Positions 33,641-43,783 of a DNA stretch of 64,000 nt are shown here, piece after piece. The DNA is from Cordilura impudica (Eukaryota; Arthropoda; Insecta; Diptera; Scathophagidae), in assembly GCA_963682025.1 (NCBI GenBank), contig OY821518.1, positions 144,697,511-144,761,510 on the forward strand. The letters are read 5' to 3'. Each line of letters opens with the position of its first letter. Within the stretch, counting starts at the first letter, position 1. The notes below the pieces were generated by a model. It was not told where the DNA came from. It saw only the letters and a program-made list of their open reading frames with translations, and ran no database searches. The translations under genes and the position numbers were made by a program.

Positions 33641-35414
33641 GGAAATGCAAACACGAATACACCAATGTACACAAAAAACAAAAAATATTTCATATATCAT
33701 CATACATGTAAACTGAAAAAAAAGAGAATTCCATTTTTCTAAAAAAGAAAAAATAAAAAATGCGCGCGTATTAGTTTTACTTAAAAAAAAAATCGCTTTT
33801 AATTCTTCCATGATAATTTCAATAAATTATTCAAATTAAAATCTTAAATATACCTACATATATACGTAATTTATGTTTGTCCAAATTTTTTAAAAGCATA
33901 TTATGCAAAAATTAATGTTATGAGTGAAAAAAAAATTATTTTCCCACCTCTCTTCTAAAATTACAATGTAATTTAATTATGCAAAGTTACAATAATTTAA
34001 ATTTTAAACTTAATATTGCACTATTTTTTCAAAGGCTTTTCAATACAGAGCTATAAATGAAATCATACGTTGGACAACAACAAAATCTACTTTGAAGATC
34101 TCTTTTTTTTTTCAAATATTTATCAAAAAAAGCATACTCTTTGGTAAGTGCTGGCCATCAATGAACTGAGCGAAAGTACTCTTAACAATACAAAACAATT
34201 TTGAGATGAAAAACAAAACAGACAAACGAATAAGTTTAGTAAGTGTTGTCAATTTTGACAACTTATTGTAATTTCGACGATTTTGGAATTTTGCCAATTT
34301 TGACAACTTATTGTAATTTCGACGATTTTGCAATTTATTGAAATGATTTGTTAAATTTGTAAAAATTATGTTTGAAGATTTAAAATTATCAGTAGTATAA
34401 AAATTACGATTTCAAGGGTTACCAATTAATGGGTTGTTTATCGAAAATTGATAGTTTTTGTTCAGTGTAAATGGAAATTATAAAGTATGTATAGATTTAA
34501 TTTTGGGTCAAGTCGTTTCAAAACGGAAATACCTTGAATAGCATCTCTATTTAAGATTTAAGTTTCAATTACGGCGATACTTTAAGTCTGTATTATATGT
34601 TTCAGCTATAGATATATGTCAATAAAATTATTTAGTTGATTGGTGTGTTAAATTTTTTTCGTTGAAATTTCACCACTAATACATTAGAAATAACCAATGC
34701 TGTAATAATATTCGTAATATGAATGATATAAATAAATTTGATTGTTTCCTTTTGTAATATTTTGTAGAGTTTTATTTTTATTTTCTTGACAATTTCTTGT
34801 TTTGAAAATGACGATTTTGGCGATTTAGTTTCCAAAATTGTCGATTTTCAGAAGATTTTATTAGCAGCACTGGTTGGTAACATAGAAGAGAGAAAATTGG
34901 GTTTGTATAAGATGAGAAAGATTAAATTTTGTTTGTGTATTTCGCATAGCTTTGTAGGGAGTGCTATGTGTACTATTTCAGCGTTACAGAATCAGTCAGT
35001 CAGTCAGTGAGTCAGGGATCAGGGTAAATATATATAAGATTAGAACAAATGAATATAGACTCAAAAACTAATGAAGAATTATATATTCAGTTAAATCAAA
35101 AGCATTTTTAAATGACAAAATACAACAGACAAAGTGGTGAAAATAACTTCAAATCGTTTTTATTTACTGACAGAGATTGACCTACAGAAAACAATAAAAA
35201 ATAAATGATCTGTAGTTTAGTTTTTGTTTTTTTATTTTTTTTTTGAATTTTGTATACGTCATCATTCATATACATTTGAATTTAAATAGAATTATTTTTT
35301 AACAACTTTTGTACAAAAAAGATAAGAAAAATTGTAAAAATATTTTTTTTAATTAAAAAAAAAACTACAAAATAGAAAATACAGTTAAAAAAACTACATT
35401 CAGTCTACATATAT
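33641..35414. other. Intron sequence with a 48-bp tandem duplication
   Basis: Two 48-bp units (about 34242-34289 and 34290-34337: AATTTTGACAACTTATTGTA then ATTTCGACGATTTTG) lie in tandem. Otherwise AT-rich sequence without a gene. Confidence 0.6.
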
Positions 35415-36194
35415 AACAAGTAAGGAAAATATAGTCGGTCTAGACCGATTATACGATACCCTATACCATGGTTTAGAGACTCTATCTCTTCGGTCCAACT
35501 AAGTGGTTATAGAAAATAGGCATAAACCACATTTGAGTGGCATTGTTATTAATTTTTTTGGCTGCAGATATGAAAAAGTTCTTATCGGATGCTATATTTA
35601 TATGGGCACTAGGTCGAAAAATGGACCGATCCTGACCATATTTGGTAAAAACACTTATATTTTGAAAAATATATACAAACCAAATTTGAGACAAATCTGT
35701 GCAATATTTTTGTTTTTTGATAGATTTAAGTGAAAATCGGGAAACAACTTTATATGGGAGCTATGACAAATAATTGCCATATGGGGTTTATTTTTGGACA
35801 ACTGATAAATGGATGTAATGAACACACACAAACCCAATTTGACCGAGATCTAGTTGATAATTTGGATCTTATAGCAATTTAAGTTGATTTCATAGGGGTC
35901 ATTTGTATGGGGACTAGGTCTGAGCATGGACCGAATTTCACCAGTTTCAACAGCGTTAATCCTATGGCTGTTAGAGGCTTATGTACCAAATTTCATTAAA
36001 ATATATTCTTATTTGCGACCTGTAGTTTGATTACAAAGTTTACATGGACACACAGACGGACAGACGGTCGGTCGGACGGACATCGTTAAAACGACTTGGG
36101 ATGTGATGGGCCTAGGTCAAATATTATTGGTAGTTACAAACAGCAGCACAAAGTCATTATACTCAAACCTCATAGTGGTATAGGGTATAAAAAT
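35415..36194 (-). mobile_element. DINE-1-like non-autonomous repeat, copy 7
   Basis: Full-length reverse copy. It begins AACAAGTAAGGAAAATATAG, then the TCTAGA-centred palindrome, and carries a GACGGACAGACGGTCGGTCG microsatellite (36056-36075). It ends with the CCTCATAGTGGTATAGGGTA block. Confidence 0.9.
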
Positions 36195-36540
36195 GGATGT
36201 ATGTATGTTTCGTATGAACTCCAACATACCTGGACCGATCTTGATGAAATTTTCAGGGAATTTTCAAAATAGCTTGGTGGGTGAAACTGTGATTTTTGAT
36301 TTTCGGTCTGTGCGTGGCAAAATCAAGTTTAAATATTGGGCCACTTATGGCATCTATATATATACATATGTAAATGAAGTTTTTTGGGAATCTTCGGAAT
36401 AGCCTGGCGAGTGACACTGTGAGGTCTGATATTGTACCACGAATGGCATCTATATATATATAATAATAAATCGGTCCATTTTAATGAAATTTTCATGGAA
36501 TCTTCAGAATAGCCTAGCTATTGTACACTGTGTATTAAAA
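36195..36540. repeat. Degenerate tandem-like repeat (GATGAAATTTTCAGGGAA / GAATAGCCT units)
   Basis: Three diverged units of about 110-130 bases, each with ATGAAATTTTCA(G/T)GGAA-like, TC(T/A)TC(G/A)GAATAGCCTGG-like and GGCATCTATATATATA segments. Confidence 0.55.
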
Positions 36541-37690
36541 TTTAGGTGCAATATAAAAACCAGATCTTTTGTTAGGACCAGCAATTCGGACCCGGCCCAG
36601 CTTATTTTAGATAAGTGAAATAAATAAACAATATCGACAAAAATACGTTCAGCATAGGAATTTGTTTCGAATAAGTATTGAAATAGTTGAAATAAATATT
36701 TCTTCGACAAACAAGTATCATTTGAAATTAACTGTACTGAAAACTATTGGACTGAACTTTAACCTGTTAAGGTAAATATTATATGAGTGCATGAAAATCG
36801 AAAACATTTAAACCATCAAGCAATTTTTCTGCGTCCTTAACGGTAATTCTTATTAGAAATAAGGAATCATTATATTCAAATACATTTAAAGATATTTGAT
36901 CACGGGCAATGCGGATTAATTTTGTTCAATTTTATGTTTTTACTTTTTGAACCAAGTATAAAAAAATGCTAAGATATAAAATTTTGTTAAATAATATTCT
37001 TAAGATTTGTTAAATAATAAATTCCATTTTTTTTATCTCATATAGAACACGTTAACATCCAACGGGAATATATCTATATAAGAAAGTTGTTATAAGAAAA
37101 ATTTTTCGACTTTCAGCGACCTCTATTGGAAAAGTTTGTGAACAAAGTTAAAAATGATTTTAAAAAAGCAATCATGTATCTTTGGAGAAACTATAAAACT
37201 ATTAAAAAAAATTATAAAAATGAGTTTGTCGGTCGGCTCAGCACCATTTTTTGAGTCGATTTAATCATTTCGTCAGTGTGGCTGTATATACCTACAGTCT
37301 GCCAAGAAAGTGTTTTAACATAATAAAAATTTTGTCATTTTCATTTTTACGTTGAAAACTGCAGTTCTCCTTTTTGTTTTATTTTACATATTTATTATTT
37401 TCAATTTGCTTACAAACAGTAACAACGCGGGAACAAACTGAGAAAAGGTGTGGAAAAATAGAACACAAAGAGAAGATACTCTAGAATGTTGTTGTTTAGA
37501 AAGTAGTTTTACAATTTGAGAACGAATTTCAATATTCTTCAAACATAACTTTACTGTCATCGGTTTTACTTTCTAGCTGTGATCATAATAACTTCTTTGT
37601 TCTAAACAAAAATTACTAAAAAATATTTGAGCTTTGATCATAAAAAGGTGAATTTTATTGATTTTAAAATACCTAACAAAAGAATGTCAA
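36541..37690. other. Intron sequence, no gene
   Basis: AT-rich sequence with chance ORFs only. Confidence 0.5.
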
Positions 37691-37764
37691 TTGATGTGAT
37701 TCAATTGTTTAACTACAACTACAATTTCGGGAAAACAAAGTAAAAATTATCTGAGACAGAAAGT

Positions 37765-38345
37765 TTACAAAATTGTTAAATATGTGTATGGGTTAAGGAA
37801 ATTTGATCACATATCGTTCTTCTTGAAAAACTTATATGGGGTATCACTCGAAAACCTACTAGAGATTAGAGTACTCATACCCTATTTATATGTAAGATAA
37901 TATACACTGCAAAACCACAACACTTATACAATCATTTACGATTTGCCAAATCAAACATAGGGAAAAAGTAATTATTCCTAAACATCTTTGATACTTTTTC
38001 ATAAATGGTGTACGTCTTTGGAATTGACTTCCACCTAACATTCATCTTAATAGCAACGCAATACATTTCAAAAAATCCGTAATTAAAGTCTTTGCCTAAA
38101 CCTAAACTTTTTTTTTATGTAATTCTATTGTATGCTTATTTTTTATTTTTTTCTCTCCATCGCTTTGTATTTTATATTTAATTTTCTTTTATCTCTTATT
38201 TTCTTTTCGCTTGATTTATTTAATATAGTTAATGTTATATACTTTATAATTATCAATTGTAGTCCTTGTATCAAATTTAATCCCCCACAATAATTGTAAC
38301 ACTTAACCTTGTTGTGTAGGACGTCAAATAAATAAATAAAATAAA
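37765..38345 (+). mobile_element. Jockey/CR1-like LINE, 3' fragment
   Basis: From about 37770 the peptide KYVYGLRKFDHISFFLKNLY, then YGVSLENLLEIRVLI, aligns with the C-terminal part of the LINE at 60938-63752 (RYVYGLRKYDSISAFLNKIY there). A later frame gives FINGVRLWN-like residues and FKKSVIKVFA. A 3' UTR follows, ending in GTAGGACGTC and an AAATAAATAAATAAAA tail at about 38333. 5'-truncated, typical of LINE insertion. Confidence 0.75.
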
Positions 38346-38417
38346 ATTCTTATTCTTTCTTCAATATGTTTTTAATATAATTTATATTTAATATCTTCTT
38401 TCTTCAAACTATGAAAT

Positions 38418-39048
38418 AAATAATTACTAAGCAAAATTTTTTTTTTAAATATTCAACGTTTTTAAAACGGACTAAAAAGTATAAAATAATTATTCATTGC
38501 CATAAATAGATTTCGAAACCAATGTAGATGGGCCTGATAATGTTTGATTGTGAATTTGTAATTGATGGAAATACTAGTAAGATTTAAAACCAAAAACGTT
38601 GGGCGCATACATTGGGTAATCCTATTCTTTGATATAAACTTCTTTCAACTAAAAAGTAGATTAAGATTTAACCTTAGTTAGAATTTTGTTGCATGCTTTG
38701 TGTTTCGATTCTAACTATTTTATTGATGAATTTTAGTCATTTATGCTTTGAAAGTCTTAAGTTCGACTATTATTATTAAATCATTTAAGTACAATTTTAT
38801 TGGAGTGCAAATTATATGAATTGTTTTCTTAACACAACTACTCCTCACTATTATTTTGCGCCTAACGTTTTCAGTTTTAAATCTTACTAGTATTTCCATC
38901 AATTTAAAATTCACATTCAAACATTATCAGGACCATCCTATATTGGTCTCGAAATCTGTTTATGGCAATGAAAAATTATTTTATACTTTTTAGTCCGTTT
39001 TAAAAAGTTGAATATTAAAATTTTTTTTTTACTTAGTAATTATTTTTG
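38418..39048. repeat. Foldback element with about 190-bp arms
   Basis: The left arm (38418-38606: TAATTACTAAG, AACGGACTAAAAAGTATAAA, to ACGTTGGGCGC) and the right arm (38858-39048) are inverted copies separated by about 250 bases. A third, shorter arm-like copy lies at 39675-39828 in the same orientation as the right arm. Confidence 0.78.
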
Positions 39049-39266
39049 GATTTTTAGTTTTGTGTGTGTGTAAAATTTTTCAACTGATTTTAAACATTTT
39101 GATGAGATTATGACAGAGACATGTAAATTTCAGGTTAATTTCTCCTGATCATATCCGAAATTGTTATATCTACCTATCAGTCTCTTTGTTTCTCCTGAAA
39201 TATAAAATAAAGAAACTAGCAAAATTAAGTTTTTACAAATTTATATTTCAATTAATATTAATAATA

Positions 39267-39502
39267 TTGCAGCCTTATGGTCTAAGTTGTCGCATTTCTC
39301 CATCTTCTTCAATGCCTCTTCATGTACGGTTTCTTGCCAGAGAGTTTTGAACAGTCGAACTACTATTTTTTAATCCATCTAATGATTTCACACGACTTAA
39401 TGCCACATAGACCTGTCTTTTAGCAAATAGTGAAGATCCGAAATATACAATAGCATGGTTCACTGTACATCATTGCATTATATGGACTGTGCAGGCCTTC
39501 AC
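39267..39502 (-). pseudogene. PIF1/Helitron-type helicase C-terminal fragment
   Basis: Read on the minus strand: TVHIMQ, a stop, CTVNHAIVYFGSSLFAKRQ, then VYVALSRVKSLDGLKN, and in a shifted frame HEEALKKMEKCDN. This is the family's conserved end: (T/S)-V-H-K-x-Q-G-x-T, then the VALSR(V/A) motif VI region and xSLxGL. Full PIF1 or Helitron Rep-Hel proteins are far longer; only about 75 residues survive, with at least one stop and one frameshift. It lies between two direct copies of the foldback arm (38858-39048 and 39675-39828). A decayed autonomous Helitron is the likeliest origin, but a host-type PIF1 pseudogene cannot be excluded. Confidence 0.78.
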
Positions 39503-39674
39503 TTCACATTTTTTTTTATTGTTAAGCTATTTTTGTTCGATACGCGGTTCGAAGAAATTGTCACTATTGCACTATCAATAAAATTAAAAATTATTTATAA
39601 AAGTATGTTTTTAAAATAATTCACAAATTTCACAATATGATTTGCAAAATAGAGGGTAGATAGTGATCACTCTT

Positions 39675-39828
39675 ACTTTCGCCCAACGTTTTATATTTTA
39701 AATCTTACTCTTAAATCTCTGTTTGGGGTTAGGAATCTGTTTGTGACAAGGAAAAATTATTTTATACTTTTTAGTCCGTTTTAGAAACGTTGAATATTAA
39801 AAATTTTTTACTTTGTAATTATTTCCTC
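39675..39828. repeat. Third copy of the foldback arm
   Basis: CGCCCAACGTTTTATATTTT, ATTTTATACTTTTTAGTCCG and ACTTTGTAATTATTT match the right arm of the element at 38418-39048. Confidence 0.7.
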
Positions 39829-39837
39829 ATTTCAAGT

Positions 39838-40465
39838 CTTGTGGTAAGTGTGGTGAGTTGGAGCGTGGTGGGTTTGAATGTGTTGATTTTGAGTGTGGTG
39901 AGTTGGAGTATGGTGGGTTTGAATGTTTTGAGTTTGAGTGCAATGAGTTTGAGTGTGGTGAGTTGGAGTATGGTGGTGAGTTTGAGTGTGATGAGTTTGA
40001 GTGTGGTGAGTTTGAGTGTGTTGAGTTTGAGTGTGGTGAGTTTGAGTGTGGTGAGTTTGGTTGTGGTGAGTTTGAGTGTGGTGAGTTTGAGTGCGGTGAG
40101 TTGGAGTATGGTGGGTTTGAATGTTTTGAGTTTGAGTGCAATGAGTTTGAGTGTGGTGAGTTGGAGTATGGTGGTGAGTTCAAGTGTGGTGAGTGTTTCA
40201 GTGTGGTGAGATTTAGTGTGGTGAGTTTGAGTGTGGTGAGTTTGATTGTGGTGAATGTTTTGAGTTTGAGTGCAATGAGTTTGAGTGTGGTGAGTTGGAG
40301 TATGGTGGTGAGTTCAAGTGTGGTGAGTGTTTCAGTGTGGTGAGATTTAGTGTGGTCAATTTGAGTGTGGTGAGTTTGAGTGTGGTGAGTTTGATTGTGG
40401 TGAGTTTGAGTGCGGTGGGTTTGAGTGTGCTGAGTTTGTGTGGTGAGTTTGAGAGTTGTGAGTAA
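39838..40465. repeat. 15-bp minisatellite (GGTGAGTTTGAGTGT)
   Basis: About 40 tandem units of 15 bases, with variants such as GGTGAGTTGGAGTAT and GGGTTTGAATGTTTT. Higher-order duplication is visible: the TTGGAGTATGGTGGGTTTGA block occurs at about 39904 and 40100, and AGTGTTTCAGTGTGGTGAGA occurs at about 40192 and 40325. Long open frames in several frames result from the multiple-of-three period and are not annotated as genes. Confidence 0.93.
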
Positions 40466-41204
40466 CATCATACCACATATGACAATAATGTAGGAAACGA
40501 CTATTAACACCTTTATACCAAATTTCATTTATATTGCTGTAAAATTAGCCGAGATAAGGCATTCCTTAAGTTGGAGTTGTATGGGCGGGACCACACCCCG
40601 ACGTCCAACGCCAACCACATTTAGGAAAAATGTTGGAAACGAATGTATTATCAATATACCAAAATTCGTTAACATTACTAATACAAGTGCCGAGACAAGA
40701 AGTATTTCATTATTTGTAGACGGTGCCATGCCCACACAGAAAATTTTTTTATATAATATTGCATTGTCATCCAGTTCTGAGCTATGTTGAAAACTTCAAG
40801 TCTCAAGCTTATCGGGAAATTACTTTAAAATCAATTCCAATTCTTACGGAACATGCAAACACACAAACAGACAAGAAAGCGGCCTAATAACAACGTTTTT
40901 AAAAATTTAAAATTCGATTGTTAAATTTAATATATAGTGTTAACAAAAATTTTAATTAAAAAACTTCGATTTTTTTTCAAAAGGAGATGTTTTCATAAAA
41001 AAATCTTTTAAATTTTTTTTTCTTTTTTTAAGTTTTAAAAATTTTTATGTGAATATAAATAAAATTTTGATACGAAAAAGGAAAAAGGCAAACGGATGCA
41101 GAATCAGCGACCACCCATTACAATGAGTACTCTAAACTTGCCTCTGGTTAGTTTTGTATGTTTAACAGCGTAAGCAGTCTCAAAATAAACACTGAAGCAC
41201 TGTT
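40466..41204. repeat. Interspersed fly-type repeat (GGGCGGGACCACACCCCG block), to about 40900
   Basis: 40500-40900 has the texture of a dispersed repeat: ACCAAATTTCATTTATATTG, GCCATGCCCACAC, and a terminal AACACACAAACAGACAAGAA. 55320-55400 has a related GTGCCACGACCAG/CCCGCCC stretch. 40900-41204 is AT-rich with no feature. Confidence 0.45.
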
Positions 41205-41500
41205 TTAGACATGACTTAAATCTATCTAAAGAAAGACTAATATTTAACTCAAAGTTGATTTGTATACAAAATACAAAAGTGACCTAACGAAGTATGATAA
41301 TGATAGGAACATTTTTGGACCAAGGACCCATGTAATAATAAAATTTGATATGAACTTTAACAAATATCCGGTAGAAAATACACAACAATCTCTTTACCCA
41401 GTGTGTTTGGACCTAATATCCTTTGCCGAAAATCATGGTACAGAGAAACGAATATTCGGCCAAGACCGAAGTACCATAAATACTTTGAAATGAGTTAAAT
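41205..41500 (+). mobile_element. DINE-1-like repeat, strongly diverged 3' part
   Basis: GACTTAAATCTATCTAAA, TTTGTATACAAAATACAAAA, AGGAACATTTTTGGACCAAG and AAATTTGATATGAACTTTAA follow the order of the body of full copies. It ends in a decayed terminal palindrome (ATTCGGCCAAGACCGAAGTA). Confidence 0.55.
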
Positions 41501-42949
41501 AGTGTTTTACACTCTAATTCCAAAAGTATAATCGATAGAAAATGATGTTGTTGGGTTATTTTCGTTTATTTTTAAAACTTCAGTGTGACATGTGCTTTGT
41601 AGGAGTTTCTATTGTAAAATATATATAATTGATATAAATTTACTTTTAAACATATGTGGGTGTTTTCTTATGAGTATATATGAAAGAGATTCTGATTAAG
41701 AGATAAATATATTTATGTGTAGGAAGGCCATTACTCAAACCATTTATATTGAAAAGTAGCCCGTTATTCTTATACTTGAAATAGTAAGTTCTAAGACGCC
41801 CGTTGAAAAATAATGAAAGTACTTTTTCAAGAAAAGGCTCTACAACGCTTATTTTTCGAGATATTAGCGATTTTATGTTCCCCGCCAACATTTAATGTTT
41901 TTAATCTGACAACCTTAAAAATAGTTTTTAAAGAGGGGACAAAATTTGAAAACTTTAGAGTTTATGTTCGCTGCCAAAATAAATATATAGACCTATATTA
42001 TTACAGTATCAGCAGATCAGCATCTAAGTGAGTCAGTGATGAACGTAACTATTATAATATATTTTTTTTTTTTTTTGAAGATATGACATCATATAACGTA
42101 TGTATGTCCACGGCAGTGTTTTGACCAATATAAGTCGTTTTTCCCTAAACCTTTGTTTTTCTCGTATGTGCTTTCCCATAAACTTTTTATATGGATACCT
42201 TACTCAAAACATCTCATACCTAACGTTACCAAAAATCGGGATCCGGAAGATGCATTGAATTTCAGTTAAATTATAAATTAAACAAAAAAAATATAATCTA
42301 AAAAAATTTTATTCTAATTTTAACAAAACAAAAAATCAATATATTCGAAATCATTTCAAATGATAAAAAACATTTGCCATAAATTCACTGCTCTATGTTT
42401 ATTATTCAACTTTATCATGTCGAGGAAATAAATCACTGTGATGTGGCCGCGTGGCAGTGTCAATTTTCAGATAAGCGATACACCTATTTAATAAAAAACA
42501 AATGGTCCCCAATGATCTCTACTTTCCTTGTGTCTTGGATGTTACAGACCACTAAATATTTCGTCAGTACAGAGCTTTGATTCAATTACATATTAACATT
42601 TGCTATTTTATGTTAGTTACTCCCTAACGACAATTTGTTTCTTCTTTTTGGTCACTTCACTATCATTCCTTAATTCCAATTGATTTCTATATGCCGATGC
42701 AGATTGGTCAAATAACTCCCTTAAAGAAATGGGGTATAGTTTTTGCACTCATGTTTTTTCTTCGGGAGGAAATTTAAAAAATTCCGCATGAACTTTTTTA
42801 AATTTTCGTCCCATTATTACTATAACTTTTCATTCAAGCTCTTTATAAGAGACCATATGAAATTAAAAAAAAGAATAAAAAATAAATAATAAATAATTAA
42901 ATAAGAGTTATCAATTGACTTTTATTTTTACATGCTTTATTTAAATTTA
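41501..42949. other. Intron sequence, no gene
   Basis: AT-rich; a poly-T run at 42060-42076. No supportable gene or element. Confidence 0.5.
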
Positions 42950-43105
42950 TTTGTCTGTTTGTTTGTTTGAGGCGGATGTTTGTTACTGAATTTTCACCAA
43001 TTTCCCGACTAGTTAGAGCTCTGAAACTTTCAGCATTTACCAAAAATGGATGACACTGCATAATTTCTAAATGATTTAATAATATTTTCTCGCAGTTAAC
43101 CTGAG
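42950..43105 (+). repeat. Interspersed repeat with the GAGGCGGAT motif, copy 2
   Basis: TTTGTTTGTTTGAGGCGGAT, then TGAATTTTCACCAATTTCCC and GCTCTGAAACTTTCAGCATT match the reverse complement of 5200-5345. A shorter relative is at 49495-49565. Confidence 0.65.
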
Positions 43106-43451
43106 AGTGTAGGAAACCATGCCTTCCAAAAAATTCGATGTACGTACTTGTTATTTAAAAAAGTTTTTGGCAGATTTTTATTTCGAAAGTTTACTATTAA
43201 ACTAATAATATTAAAAATTATTTTTATAATTATTACGGTCCACTCTCAATGTCGAAATACCAAATAAATCCGGAAAACTATGCTATATTTTTTGTTACTC
43301 TTTACGACATAAAAAAAATTGACAAAATTATATATAATAAATTTAAAAAGTTTAAAAATGTATTTGTTAAGGTGTTCAAAAATATCAAAAAGGAGCCTTT
43401 AAAAAGGATTACTACCGTCAAATGCATGATGGTTGGTCAGGTTACTGTTTA

Positions 43452-43735
43452 AAAACAAAAAGTGCGAAATTCATCGGTATAGACCGACTATACGATACCC
43501 TATACCATCCGTTTAGGGGCCCTATCTCTTAGGTCCAACTAGTTGGATATGCAAAATAAGCATACAAAATCTTATACATTTTTATTTTTTTTTATAGATT
43601 TAAGCAAAGATCGGGAAGCAGCTTCATATGGGAGCTATGACTAAGAATTGTCCTATAGGTTTTATTTGGTTTATTTTCTAAACCCAATTAGTTGGATCTA
43701 AGCACAGTTCTCTAAATGCATGGTATAGGGTATGA
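43452..43735. mobile_element. DINE-1-like repeat, chimeric inverted copy
   Basis: 43471-43650 is reverse orientation (ATACGATACCCTATACCATC, GGCCCTATCTCTTAGGTCCA). From about 43665 the orientation flips, giving TTGGATCTAAGCACAGTTCT and ending GCATGGTATAGGGTATG. Two ends of one family are thus joined head to head with the middle lost. Confidence 0.65.
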
Positions 43736-43760
43736 ATAATAATTTGTTTATTATTATTAA

Positions 43761-43783
43761 TTTGTATACCCTATAACACTCTG
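43761..43783 (+). mobile_element. DINE-1-like copy, left part split by a LINE
   Basis: TTTGTATACCCTATAACACT at 43761 is the 5' end of the DINE-like element that continues at 46833-47375. The two parts share TAACACTCTG, the target duplication of the LINE between them. Confidence 0.7.

Noticed and set aside
39827..40528. A 233-codon minus-strand frame rich in His/Asn/Ser/Thr, and two plus-strand frames over the same region
   Set aside because: All fall on the 15-bp minisatellite, whose period keeps several frames open; no start, splice or homology evidence.
43249..43452. 67-codon plus-strand frame rich in Lys/Phe/Ile
   Set aside because: Composition reflects A/T-rich sequence; no homology, splice context or conserved motif.
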